22,992 nt of DNA. Origin: CAZFAP01 sp964516325 (GTDB lineage Bacteria > Auribacterota > JABMQX01). The DNA lies in the NCBI GenBank assembly GCA_964516325.1, contig CAZFAP010000066.1:1-22992 (forward strand), given 5' to 3'. Numbering within the stretch: the first letter of the stretch is position 1; each line of letters starts with the position of its first letter. A program made the position numbers and the translations under genes. The notes beneath the pieces were generated by a model, which was given only the letters and a program-made list of their open reading frames with translations, was not told where the DNA came from and made no database searches. Below, in pieces: positions 1 through 8,520 of this stretch.

Positions 1-2
1 CC

Positions 3-3000
3 ACCGCCTGGGCCGTTCTCATTCTCTTGGAGCCTCAAGCACCGCCGTCGGTCATCATAGAAAAGCCGCAGAGCGCGCAACAGGACATCGTAACCATGCA
101 TTACCGCCTCTCCGACGACAATTCCGACGAATGCGACCTCACGGTCGAATTTTCGATTGACGATGGGAAAACCTGGAACACCGCAACCCAGGTCGGCGGC
201 GACACCCTCACGAATATCGAAGCCCCGCCGGAAGGAATTTCGCGGCAGTTCCTCTGGGACACAGTCGCTGACATCGGAAAAGTCAACGCGGACGACGTGC
301 GGTTCCGAATAACGGCCACAGATGGGGAAAAAGGAAACCCAGCCATCGTCGTGATTCCGGGCGTCTATAACGACGTGGCGCCGTTCGAGCGCATCGAACT
401 GAACGCCCCCTCCGCAAACAGCCGCGGCGTCGCTTTCGCCGACTACGACAACGACGGCGACTTCGACGTTTTCATTGCGAATTTCGGGCAGGACAATTTT
501 CTCTTTCGGAACGATTCTGGCACGTCCGTCGAGACAGCACGGGCAGCGGGGATGAGCGGCAGACTTCCTTCAAACTGCGGCGTGTGGGGCGATTTCAACA
601 ACGACGGAGCTATTGACCTCTACCTCGTCCTTGCAGATCAGCGGAACAAGCTTTATGCCGGAGACGGCACTGGTTACTTCACAGAGATGGCGTCCAGGGT
701 CGGGGCGGACAACGGAGGAGGAGGCATCTCCGCGTCCTGGGGAGATTACGACAGCGACGGCTGGCTCGACCTGTATATCGCCAACGATCCCGCGTTCGGG
801 TTCGGGTTCAATGCTCTCTACCGCAACCTCGGTGTGGACGGCCTTGTCAACCTCGCCGGGAAGCTGAAAGTGAATTCCCCAGTCCCGACCCGTGCCGCTT
901 GCTGGGGCGACTTCGACAGGGACGGGAGCCTCGACCTCTTCATCGCCAACGGCGGCGCCACTCCCGAGGAACGCGCCGATTCCCTCTTCCGCAATGTATC
1001 AGGCTCCTTCCTCGATGCTGCCGTTGGAGCTGGCGTTGCCGACGTCGGCGATGGGAGCGCTGCCGTTTTCGCAGACCTCAACGGCGACCGATTTCCCGAC
1101 CTCTTTCTCGTGAATACCAGCTCGCGCAGCATCGTTCTCTACCTGAACAATGGCGATGGCACTTTCCGCGATGCGACCTACCAAGCGGGCTTGGAGGGGC
1201 TGCCGGACGCACGGGGCGCCGCAGTTGCCGACTTCGACAATGACGGCGACCTCGATGTTTTCGTCTCCGCAAAAGGCAGGGATTCCCTGTACCTCAACAA
1301 GGGAAACTGCACCTTTGCGGACGTCGCGAGCCTGACGGGCGTTACCGACCTCGCTGACAGCAGAGGGGCGGCATGGGCGGATGTCAATGGCGATGGTTTT
1401 CTCGACCTCTGCGTCGCCATTAGCGGTTCCAAAAGCTGCCTTTATCTGAACAAAAGAGCCGACGGGAACTGGCTCAGGGTCAGGTGCCTGACCGACGCCG
1501 ACGGCGACGCCACCGACACTAACTCTTCCGACGACAGAGACGCCATCGGAGCGATTGTGGAAGTGGACGTCAATGGAGATATGAATTTCTCGTCGCAGCC
1601 TCCCGACCGCCTGGAGGTGCAGTGCGTTGACGGCGGTTCCGGCTACATGTCTCAGGGGCAGCTCTGGCCGCACTTCGGGCTCGGCCGATACCGAAGCGCG
1701 GATGTCCGGGTAACGTTCCCCGACGGGAGCGTCGTCTATCGGAGCAGCATCGCCGCCAATCAGACGCTCATCATCCGCGACATTGCCCCGAGGGGCGAAT
1801 TCTACGTGCAGGTCTTCACTCCGGAAGTCCCCGTAGCGGGTCAAGTGCCCATCGGCTACGTCATTTTCAATTCCTCGGAAAAGTATTGCCGCGTCCTCGG
1901 TGAGTACTCTCTCGACGGAGGGAAGACCTGGTTGCCCGCCACGCCCGGGCGCGGCGGCGACGGGACAGCCAACCTCCTCTCCTCCCCTCTGGGCGTCTTT
2001 CACCGTTACGTCTGGGACAGCGTCAGAAATCTGGGCCAGTCGAATTACGACTCGGTCCGGATTCGGGTTACGCCGTTTGATCCCTATCCCGGCCCGCCCG
2101 CCGAGACTTCCGATTTTTCCGTCTATAACAACACGCCGCCGAGCGTCTCTGTTGAGACCCCGTTTGGCGTCAGCACGGGGGAAGTCCTCGTTCGCTACAC
2201 CCTCACCGACGTGCAGAGCGACAAATGCGTCATCGGCGCCGAGTATTCCACCGACGGCGGAGCTTCCTGGCATGGCGCTACGAGGGGGACCACCGGCGAC
2301 GGAACCGCGAACTTGTCCTCTTCTCCCGAAGGCGTCCCGCACACGTACGCCTGGAATTCCTTTGCCGACGTTGGCCACGTGATTCGGGATAACCTCACGA
2401 TTAGACTGACCCCATTTGACCCTCAGCCTGGCGCCCCGGACGAAACGGCCCCGTTCGCCGTGGACAACAATCTGCCGCCTTCGGCTGCCGTCGAGACGCC
2501 TGCCGCAGTTCAGAAAGCGGACGTCGCCCTCAAGTATCGCCTGCTCGACGCGGAGAGCGATTCCTGTTCCGTTGCCATCGCCTATTCCCTCGACGGCGGG
2601 AGAAGCTGGCAGCCCGCCTCCATGGCGTCCGGCAGCGAGGGAACCGCCGCCCTCAAAAGCAGCCGTTTCGGCGAACCGCACAGTTACGTCTGGGATTCGT
2701 TTCACGACCTCGGAAGCTCATACAGCTCTGCTGCCCGCATGATTGTGGTTCCGCAGGATAGACGACCGGGCGCTTCGGCACAAACGGGCGATTTCGTCGT
2801 GGATAACCTCCGTCCGCCCGAACTCGCTTTCTCACCGGATGCTTTCTTTTTCTCGGCGACGCAAGGCGCGGAGCCGCCAGCCCTTCAAACCCTCGAAATC
2901 TGGAACAGAGGCAGCCATTCGCTCGAATGGAGCGCGGCAAGCGACGCAGGGTGGGCGATAGTCCACCCGGACGCAGGGCTTACCTCCGGCGAGAAAAATA

Positions 3001-5486
3001 CCGTCCAGGTCTCTGTGGACATCACGGCTCTCTCCGCCGGAATGTATAGCGGGACCATCACCCTCTCCGCCCCGGGCGCGACCGGCTCGCCAGCGACGAT
3101 CCCCGTTGTCCTGGAGATTTTCCCTCCTCCGCCGTCGCTGAACGTTTCAGAAGTGCTTCTTTCATTTCATGCGAAGGAGGGCGGCGCCGACCCTCCGCCT
3201 CAGCTCATCCACATTCGCAACACGGGCGGCGGGGACATGCCCTGGCAGGCGCAAGCCGATCAGACCTGGATCAGCCTATCTCCGCTTTTAGGGTCAAGCA
3301 CAGGCGAAACCGATGCCGTCGAGGTTCGCGTCAGCGCAGCCGGGCTTCCCGTCGGCTCCCATTCCGGAGCAGTTGTCATATCGGCGCCCAATGCTGCCAA
3401 CTCTCCTCACACGGTGACCGTTTCGCTTGACATCGAGCCCGCGATTCCCGAGCTTACTGTATCTCCGAACGAGCTGGCGTTTGTTACTCGTCGTGGGGGA
3501 CCGAACCCGCCCGACCAGGAACTCCGGCTGAGATTTTCTGGCGGCTCGGGCGTTGCCTGGAAAGTGGAGAATGTCCCGCCGTGGCTTTCGCTTACCCCCA
3601 GCTCCGGTGTGAATTCGGGGGAAGAGACGGTCATCCGTGTTGCTGTATATAAGACGAGGCTGGACATTGGAACCTATACGGCGGAAGTCACCTTCTCCGC
3701 CGTCGGACTCCCTGTTGCGCCGCAGAAAGTTGTGGTTACGCTCGAGATTCGCCCGATTCTTGTGCCGGACGACTTCCCCTCCATTCAGGAAGCGGTCAAC
3801 CATGCCGAATATCGTGACCTGGTGCGCGTCAAGCCGGGCGTTTATGTTGAAAACGTCGTCATGAAAGACGGAGTGGATGTCATCGGCGCCGGCGCCCTCG
3901 CGACCACCATCCGCGCGGACCGCGTCAGCTCCGTTGTCCTCTTTCAAAACATTCTTTCCGCGCGGCTGGAGGGCTTCACGATCACCGGCGGCAGCGGCGA
4001 TTTCTACGGGAGAGAGAGCCGATTCGGCGGGGGCATTTATTTCGCTAACTCGACAGCCGTCATCTCCGGATGCAACATTTCGGGTAACTCCGCATCCTGG
4101 GGCGGCGGCGTTTGCGTGGACAAAGGTTCGATAGTCACTTTGTTGGACTGCTCGATTTTCCAAAATAGCGCCGCCAGCGGTGCCGGGATATTCTGCTACG
4201 AAGGGTACAATGCCGTAGTGGAGCGCTGCCGGGTCTTCGAGAATTCCGCGTCCCAATTCGGCGCGGGCGTGTTCGCCCACTCCGGCGGCATTCTTGCGAT
4301 CAGAAGTTGCGAAGTGTTCCGCAACTCCGCCGAACGCGGCGGGGATGGAATCTACGGATGGACTGGCGCCCTTCTCGAAGTCGTCAGTTGCACCATTGCT
4401 GACAATTCCGGAGAAGGCGTCGTTGCGGACCCGGGCGCCGCCATCAGCATCTTCAACTCCATCCTCTGGTCGAATTCTCTGGACCTGGACATTCCGTCCG
4501 GACAAACCGTGCAATACTGCGATATCGCAACGGGCGATTTCGCCGGAAACGAGGGGAACATATCTGACGACCCGCTCTTCCTTGCTCCGACGGAAGACTG
4601 CTACGATCTTCTTCCGAATTCGCCTTGCATAGACGCCGGTTTGAATTCCGCGCCCGGGCTTCCGACCGCCGATATTCATGGAGAGCCGAGAATCATGGCA
4701 GTCCGCGGCTCCCTCCTCACGGACATCGGCGCCGACGAGCACAACCCCGCCGCAATCTTCCTTCTCATTGACATTCTCCCTCAACCCGGACTGGAAGGGG
4801 AAGTCCTGATCGGCTTCTCGGTCTTGAACGCTCTCAGCCTCTCCGCGAGCGTTGTCGCCGAATTTTCCGTTGGCGGAGCCGCGTGGCGCCCCGCCACCCG
4901 AGCCGACGGGGAACGGATGACCGACCTATCTTCTTCCCCCACCGGCGTCCGTCATTCATTTGTCTGGGATTCTGTTCCCGACCTGAAAGGTGAGACCGGC
5001 AAGACCGTCAGGTACAGGCTGCGCCTCTACGAGGAGGACGCTCGTCCCGGGGCAACGACCGCCCCGTTTTCCGTGGACAACACTCTTTCCGATTCCGACA
5101 GCGACGGCTTGCCCGATGCGTGGGAAGAGGCAGTTGCCGCCGCCGACCCCGATGACAACATCACTTCCATCGCCGACGTTGACCCGGAGGGCGATCCGGA
5201 TGCCGACGGCTCAGATAATCTCAGGGAATACCTCGCCCGCACCGATCCGCTTGACCCCGGCTCTGAGTTCCGAGCCACTTGCCTGCCCGGTGAATCCGGA
5301 ACGATGGTCATCTCCTGGCAATCTGCTCCGGGGCGCTATTACCAGGTGTTCAAATGCGACCGAATGGGAGAAAAATGGGTTTCTCTCGGACCACGCCTGC
5401 CCGGCGCCGGGCAAACTTTATCCGTCGTTGACGCGACGGTTCCCCAGGGTCCAACCCAGCGGTACTACACCGTCAGCGTGGAGTAA
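3..5486 (+). CDS. Giant exported modular protein: FG-GAP/UnbV, BACON-like and beta-helix domains (5'-partial)
   Basis: The reading frame is open to the window edge. The codons before the first possible start (TTG at 27) encode a hydrophobic run, AWAVLILL, that looks like the end of a signal peptide, so the true start is upstream. Order, counting from 27: a DGGKTW...WD module (about 1-115); seven FG-GAP/VCBS calcium-type repeats such as DYDNDGDFDVF (about 130-465); a UnbV/ASPIC domain with GSGYMSQ and HFGLG (480-590); three more DGGKTW modules (590-926); three BACON-like beta-sandwiches (930-1243); a right-handed beta-helix with a choice-of-anchor-like GADEHNP end (1245-1575); a fifth DGGKTW module (1576-1686); a DSDSDGLPDAWEE calcium-loop stretch; and a C-terminal module ending RYYTVSVE. 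No catalytic motif is seen. It is probably a cell-surface or secreted binding or adhesion protein. The domain calls are secure; the role is inferred. Confidence 0.9.
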   Translation, partial: TAWAVLILLEPQAPPSVIIEKPQSAQQDIVTMHYRLSDDNSDECDLTVEFSIDDGKTWNTATQVGGDTLTNIEAPPEGISRQFLWDTVADIGKVNADDVRFRITATDGEKGNPAIVVIPGVYNDVAPFERIELNAPSANSRGVAFADYDNDGDFDVFIANFGQDNFLFRNDSGTSVETARAAGMSGRLPSNCGVWGDFNNDGAIDLYLVLADQRNKLYAGDGTGYFTEMASRVGADNGGGGISASWGDYDSDGWLDLYIANDPAFGFGFNALYRNLGVDGLVNLAGKLKVNSPVPTRAACWGDFDRDGSLDLFIANGGATPEERADSLFRNVSGSFLDAAVGAGVADVGDGSAAVFADLNGDRFPDLFLVNTSSRSIVLYLNNGDGTFRDATYQAGLEGLPDARGAAVADFDNDGDLDVFVSAKGRDSLYLNKGNCTFADVASLTGVTDLADSRGAAWADVNGDGFLDLCVAISGSKSCLYLNKRADGNWLRVRCLTDADGDATDTNSSDDRDAIGAIVEVDVNGDMNFSSQPPDRLEVQCVDGGSGYMSQGQLWPHFGLGRYRSADVRVTFPDGSVVYRSSIAANQTLIIRDIAPRGEFYVQVFTPEVPVAGQVPIGYVIFNSSEKYCRVLGEYSLDGGKTWLPATPGRGGDGTANLLSSPLGVFHRYVWDSVRNLGQSNYDSVRIRVTPFDPYPGPPAETSDFSVYNNTPPSVSVETPFGVSTGEVLVRYTLTDVQSDKCVIGAEYSTDGGASWHGATRGTTGDGTANLSSSPEGVPHTYAWNSFADVGHVIRDNLTIRLTPFDPQPGAPDETAPFAVDNNLPPSAAVETPAAVQKADVALKYRLLDAESDSCSVAIAYSLDGGRSWQPASMASGSEGTAALKSSRFGEPHSYVWDSFHDLGSSYSSAARMIVVPQDRRPGASAQTGDFVVDNLRPPELAFSPDAFFFSATQGAEPPALQTLEIWNRGSHSLEWSAASDAGWAIVHPDAGLTSGEKNTVQVSVDITALSAGMYSGTITLSAPGATGSPATIPVVLEIFPPPPSLNVSEVLLSFHAKEGGADPPPQLIHIRNTGGGDMPWQAQADQTWISLSPLLGSSTGETDAVEVRVSAAGLPVGSHSGAVVISAPNAANSPHTVTVSLDIEPAIPELTVSPNELAFVTRRGGPNPPDQELRLRFSGGSGVAWKVENVPPWLSLTPSSGVNSGEETVIRVAVYKTRLDIGTYTAEVTFSAVGLPVAPQKVVVTLEIRPILVPDDFPSIQEAVNHAEYRDLVRVKPGVYVENVVMKDGVDVIGAGALATTIRADRVSSVVLFQNILSARLEGFTITGGSGDFYGRESRFGGGIYFANSTAVISGCNISGNSASWGGGVCVDKGSIVTLLDCSIFQNSAASGAGIFCYEGYNAVVERCRVFENSASQFGAGVFAHSGGILAIRSCEVFRNSAERGGDGIYGWTGALLEVVSCTIADNSGEGVVADPGAAISIFNSILWSNSLDLDIPSGQTVQYCDIATGDFAGNEGNISDDPLFLAPTEDCYDLLPNSPCIDAGLNSAPGLPTADIHGEPRIMAVRGSLLTDIGADEHNPAAIFLLIDILPQPGLEGEVLIGFSVLNALSLSASVVAEFSVGGAAWRPATRADGERMTDLSSSPTGVRHSFVWDSVPDLKGETGKTVRYRLRLYEEDARPGATTAPFSVDNTLSDSDSDGLPDAWEEAVAAADPDDNITSIADVDPEGDPDADGSDNLREYLARTDPLDPGSEFRATCLPGESGTMVISWQSAPGRYYQVFKCDRMGEKWVSLGPRLPGAGQTLSVVDATVPQGPTQRYYTVSVE

Positions 5487-5662
5487 GTCCGCCCGCCATT
5501 CGCCTCAGCACCCCGCCTCGTATGCCCGCGGACGAGCGCCTTGCCGCATTACCGTAAGCGTCCGGCGAAGCCATCTTCCGCGTGACGGGGGAGTGAGGGA
5601 TACTCCTCGGCAGGTTGAGGGTATGTGTGAGGCTCAGACGGTAAGAGCCGAGGAGGATGGAG

Positions 5663-6037
5663 ATGGAGAGAGAAGGGAAGAGACGGCTCGTAGAGAAGGA
5701 ACGCTATTGGCGGAGGGTGATTGGGGAGGCGGCAAGGAGCGGGGTGTCCATTCGGCAGTTCTGTCGAGAGCGCAGGTTGAGGAAGAGTCAGTTTTACTGG
5801 TGGCAGCGGGAGTTGAAGGAGCGGCAGGAGGCTCGGGCATTGGGGAGTCAGGGCAGACGCAAGGCGCGCAACGACGCGGGTCAAGAGACATTTGCGCTGG
5901 TGACTGAAGACGGTGGCGAGTTGGGATCGGCGGGGATAGATCTTGTGTTGCGAGGCGGTCGTCGGCTGCGCATTGGCAAGGGAGTGGATGAGGAGACCCT
6001 GCGGACGGCGATGGGGGTGTTGGAGGAGGGATGCTGA
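5663..6037 (+). CDS. tnpA: IS66-family accessory protein TnpA (OrfA)
   Basis: About 124 residues, normal for IS66 TnpA. The N-terminus has a helix-turn-helix character (ERYWRRVIGEAARSGVSIRQ, then FCRERRLRKSQFYWWQREL), which is the diagnostic TnpA pattern. A basic linker and a short beta-rich end (GIDLVLRGGRRLRIGKGVDE) follow. GAGGAGG at 5650-5656 sits 6 bases before ATG 5663 but touches the upstream in-frame ATG 5657, so 5663 is the better start. The gene overlaps the start of the tnpB remnant by 7 bases, suggesting the original translational coupling. In intact elements it acts with TnpB and TnpC in transposition; here the element is incomplete, so it is probably not functional in cis. Confidence 0.8.
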   Translation: MEREGKRRLVEKERYWRRVIGEAARSGVSIRQFCRERRLRKSQFYWWQRELKERQEARALGSQGRRKARNDAGQETFALVTEDGGELGSAGIDLVLRGGRRLRIGKGVDEETLRTAMGVLEEGC

Positions 6038-6335
6038 GTTTCCCGGCGGCGATCCAGGTGTTTTTGTGCACGCAGCCGTGCGACATGCGTCGGTCCTTTG
6101 ACGGGCTTTCGATGATGACGGAGCACATCATCCCTGCCTGTGCTTGCAGATAGGCGGTGCAATCCATTTTCGGGACATCTATTTGTGTTCTGCAATCGGA
6201 GAAGTGACCGGGTGAAGATTTTGTATTGGGATCCCGCCTGCGGCGGGACTGGGCGATCTGATACAACAGATTGGAACCGGGGACATTTCGGTTTCCGCTC
6301 GGCCACACGGAGGACACGAGGGCCGCGCGGCGGTA
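6031..6335 (+). pseudogene. tnpB: IS66-family tnpB, broken
   Basis: The frame starts at ATG 6031 and gives MLSFPAAIQVFLCTQPCDMR followed by RSFDGLS, the family N-terminus, but ends at TAG 6151-6153. The next family segment, SGHLFVFCNRRSDRVKILYW, lies in another frame (about 6155-6227). After a short GC-rich palindrome (CCCGCC-TGC-GGCGGG) the last block reads DWAI-stop-YNRLEPGTFRFP in a third frame, matching the usual DGLAIWYKRLE-GTFRFP with TGA in place of TGG. At least two frameshifts and two stops make this a clear pseudogene. The downstream tnpC is absent. Confidence 0.8.
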
Positions 6336-6502
6336 GAGGAAGAACCACTGGTGATTTCGTCTCGGGCGCCTTGTTAGCCCGTCCCATTCTTGCGTCTGAG
6401 ACAAACAAGCAACAATCCTCCTCTAGTCATCCACCCCCATGTCGAAGGCTCCCGCGGCATCGCAACGGCGAAGAGCGTCTCGCATGCTCGTCGCAAACAC
6501 GC
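6336..6502. other. Intergenic junction between IS66 remnant and tandem gene array
   Basis: No gene is recognised. From about 6454 the sequence is nearly identical to the stretch starting at about 7625, i.e. it is the conserved 3' flank of the paralogous gene unit (minus-strand text GAGCATGCGAGACGCTCTTCG after the stop). The part before 6454 matches nothing recognisable. Confidence 0.5.
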
Positions 6503-7348
6503 TCAATCAGCCTCGATCACCCGGAAGAATTGAGCCGCACCGACCATCGGCACATCAACCATCGTGTCGGTGGCCGTGGCAGGAATGACGAAGCTGAGGT
6601 TCATCCACCTAAGAGCGTCCATACGTGTCCTGGTCTGCACCTGATAGGCCTTGCCGAGCTCCGAGGGCCAGTTGAGGCGCAGGTAGCCCGGGCGCGCGAC
6701 CTCCGGGGCGGCCGTCGGAACCACCACCAGCTTCGCCCCCGCCTTAATGGCCACACCCGGCCGCGTCTGGTAAGCATACTCCGTGACCCATCCACCGTTG
6801 ACTCCTGCGATCGAGCAGTCCACCCCCACCCAGCCGTAGTGTAGCTCACCGTCAATCTCGAACTCCACCCCCATGTAGGCGTTCTGGCCGGTAAACAGCC
6901 CCAAACAGACCAATCCGAATCGGGTGTTTATGCAGCAAGTAAACACCGACCCAATGTTGATCCCTGACGCAAGTGTTAAGGAAGCATTCCAAGCGTAGGG
7001 ATCATTAGGCATGGGAGATATCTCCTCTCCAACGGTCAGAGGAATTACGTCTGAGCGCAGGTCCGGCGTTCCTGCCGGGATTGAAAGGATTCGATTGTTA
7101 CTCTGAGGCACACAATCGAATTGATGCGTCGTAGACCTGAATGTGAAGTCGGCCGAGCCGTTCTGATCCAGGTCCAAATCATAGAAAACAGTGCCGCCGC
7201 CGGGGACGCCGAATAGCGAAACGTCCTCGATATCTCTGTAAACGATTGCGCCTTGGGCCAGGACGTCGAGGCCGCGCAGCAGGAGCGCGACCAGCACGGC
7301 GCAAAGACCATGCCGCCGGACACCAGAAATACGAGAGGTGACATTCAT
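6503..7348 (-). CDS. Secreted protein of unknown function, paralogue 4 of tandem family
   Basis: 281 residues. There is a basic N-terminus and hydrophobic core ending near VLAQ (residues 29-32), a signal peptide. A calcium-loop-like DLDLDQNGSAD follows (57-67), then an inner motif LHYGWVGV...GGWVTEYAYQTRPG found in all four paralogues, and a C-terminal module of about 63 residues (LRLNWPSELGKAYQVQTRTR ... FFRVIEAD). Such proteins are common in Verrucomicrobia-like genomes without known function. The start ATG is preceded by GGAG lying inside the last codons of the upstream tail ORF (GTGGAG-TAG-TCCC-ATG), so translation is probably coupled. It is the last gene of the array and ends next to the IS66 remnant. 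Confidence 0.8.
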   Translation of the reverse strand: MNVTSRISGVRRHGLCAVLVALLLRGLDVLAQGAIVYRDIEDVSLFGVPGGGTVFYDLDLDQNGSADFTFRSTTHQFDCVPQSNNRILSIPAGTPDLRSDVIPLTVGEEISPMPNDPYAWNASLTLASGINIGSVFTCCINTRFGLVCLGLFTGQNAYMGVEFEIDGELHYGWVGVDCSIAGVNGGWVTEYAYQTRPGVAIKAGAKLVVVPTAAPEVARPGYLRLNWPSELGKAYQVQTRTRMDALRWMNLSFVIPATATDTMVDVPMVGAAQFFRVIEAD

Positions 7349-7352
7349 GGGA

Positions 7353-7541
7353 CTACTCCACGACCATCACTCGATAGAACCGCTTCTGCTCCGTCGAAGG
7401 CGCAGACACCGCCACCGCCACTCCTTCCACAACCTCCCGCGCCAGAATTCCGTCTGCCGAGAGTTCATCATACGCGTGCTCGGAAATTCCCACAGCACCT
7501 TCGTGAACGAGCCGTCCAATCTCTTCAAATCTCTTTCTCAA
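7353..7541 (-). pseudogene. Chimeric ORF: DUF4258-like N-terminus fused to tail of the F-Y-R-V module
   Basis: About 62 codons from a TTG. Residues 1-41 (RFEEIGRLVHEG, then ISEHAYDELSADGI and REVVEGV) look like the first half of DUF4258-type small proteins, some of which sit in toxin-antitoxin-like loci. From residue 42 the protein becomes VAVSAPSTEQKRFYRVMVVE, the last 21 residues of the C-terminal module seen at the ends of the 93-aa ORF (8521-8802) and the protease. The DUF4258 part lacks its usual second half. The switch coincides with the point (about 7420) where the tandem-duplication homology stops, so this is best read as a recombination scar. The 3' end still supplies GGAG for the next gene. 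Whether it is translated is unknown. Confidence 0.6.
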
Positions 7542-7673
7542 CCTTCTCCCTCTTGCTCGTATCTCTCCTCTTCTGCGTTGTCATCTGTTGCCGTGTAACT
7601 TACGCGTAACCTGCCGGGCAGCAGGCGGCATCCCAACGGCGAAGAGCGTGTCGCATGCTCCTGGCACACAGGC

Positions 7674-8516
7674 TCAATCAGCCTCGATCACCCGGAAGAA
7701 TTGTGCCGTACCCTGCATCGGTAAATCTACCATTGTCTCGGTGGCTGTGGCAGGAATCACGAAACTAAGCTTCGTCCATCTAAGGGTGTCCATACGTGTC
7801 CTGGTCTGCACCTGATAGGCCTTGCCGACCTCGCTGGGCCACTTCAGCCGCAGATAGCCCGGGCGCGCCACCTCCGGGGCCGCCGTCGGAACCACCACCT
7901 GCTTCGGCCCCGCCTTAATGGGCACACCGGGCCGCGTCTCGTAGGCATACTCCGTGACCCATCCACCGTTGACTCCTCCCAACGAGCAGTCCACCCCCAC
8001 CCAGCCGTAGTGTAGCTGACCGTCAATCTGGAACTCCGCCCCCATGTAGGCGTTCTGGCAGGTAAACAGCCCCAAACAGACCAGTCCGAATCCGGTGTTC
8101 ATGCAGGAAGTAAACACCGACCCAATCTTGATCCCTGACGGAAGTGTTAAGCAAGCATTCCAAGCGTAGGGATCACGAGGCGTCGCAGATATCTCCTCTC
8201 CAACGGTCAGAGGAATTACGTCTGAGCCCAGGTCCGGCGGTACTGCCGGGATTGAAAGGATTCGATTGTTATTCTGAGGCACGCAATCGAATTGATGCGC
8301 GGTAGACCTGAACGTCAGGTCGGCCGAGCCGTTCTGATCGAAGTCCAGATCATAGAAAACAGTGCCGCCGCCGGCGCCGAATAGCCAAACGTCCTCGATA
8401 TCTCTGTAAACGATTGTCGCTTGCGCCAGCACGTCGAGGCCCGGCAGGAAGAGCGCCGCCAACACGGCGCAAAGGGCATGCCGGCGGACACCGAAAATAC
8501 GAGAGGTGACATTCAT
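7674..8516 (-). CDS. Secreted protein of unknown function, paralogue 3 of tandem family
   Basis: 280 residues, the closest relative of the gene at 6503-7348. It has the same signal peptide type (LCAVLAALFLPGLDVLAQ), the calcium-loop-like DLDFDQNGSAD, the YGWVGVDCSLGGVNGGWV core and the C-terminal FFRVIEAD module. It starts 4 bases after the stop of the 93-codon tail ORF, whose final GTGGAGTAG provides the ribosome binding site. No catalytic residues are recognised. Cysteines in the middle (SVFTSCMN, LVCLGLFTCQ) could form disulfides after export. Function unknown; its position behind a secreted protease suggests a partner or substrate role, which is inference. Confidence 0.8.
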   Translation of the reverse strand: MNVTSRIFGVRRHALCAVLAALFLPGLDVLAQATIVYRDIEDVWLFGAGGGTVFYDLDFDQNGSADLTFRSTAHQFDCVPQNNNRILSIPAVPPDLGSDVIPLTVGEEISATPRDPYAWNACLTLPSGIKIGSVFTSCMNTGFGLVCLGLFTCQNAYMGAEFQIDGQLHYGWVGVDCSLGGVNGGWVTEYAYETRPGVPIKAGPKQVVVPTAAPEVARPGYLRLKWPSEVGKAYQVQTRTRMDTLRWTKLSFVIPATATETMVDLPMQGTAQFFRVIEAD

Positions 8517-8520
8517 GGGA

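Larger units (their letters stand above)
5554..6335 (+). mobile_element. IS66-family insertion sequence remnant
   Basis: The left boundary is set at GTAAGCG (5554-5560), the characteristic start of IS66-family terminal repeats. It is followed by an intact tnpA and a broken tnpB in the family order, overlapping ATGCTGA as usual. The large transposase gene tnpC is missing, and no matching CGCTTAC right end was found in the following kilobase. The right side has therefore been lost, probably during the rearrangements that shaped the neighbouring tandem gene array. The right limit given is only where recognisable tnpB sequence ends. Loss of the right end prevents checking for the 8-bp target duplication typical of the family. 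Confidence 0.75.

Noticed and set aside
999..2705. 568-residue minus-strand ORF inside the giant plus-strand gene
   Set aside because: It is the antisense shadow of FG-GAP and module repeats in GC-rich DNA; composition is arginine/glycine/valine-rich with no domain, signal or ribosome site.
3294..4784. 496-residue minus-strand ORF
   Set aside because: Antisense to the BACON-like and beta-helix parts, which have clear domain structure; no recognisable motif.
4990..5907. 305-residue plus-strand ORF bridging the giant gene and IS66 tnpA
   Set aside because: It overlaps two well-supported genes in another frame and reads as low-complexity sequence.
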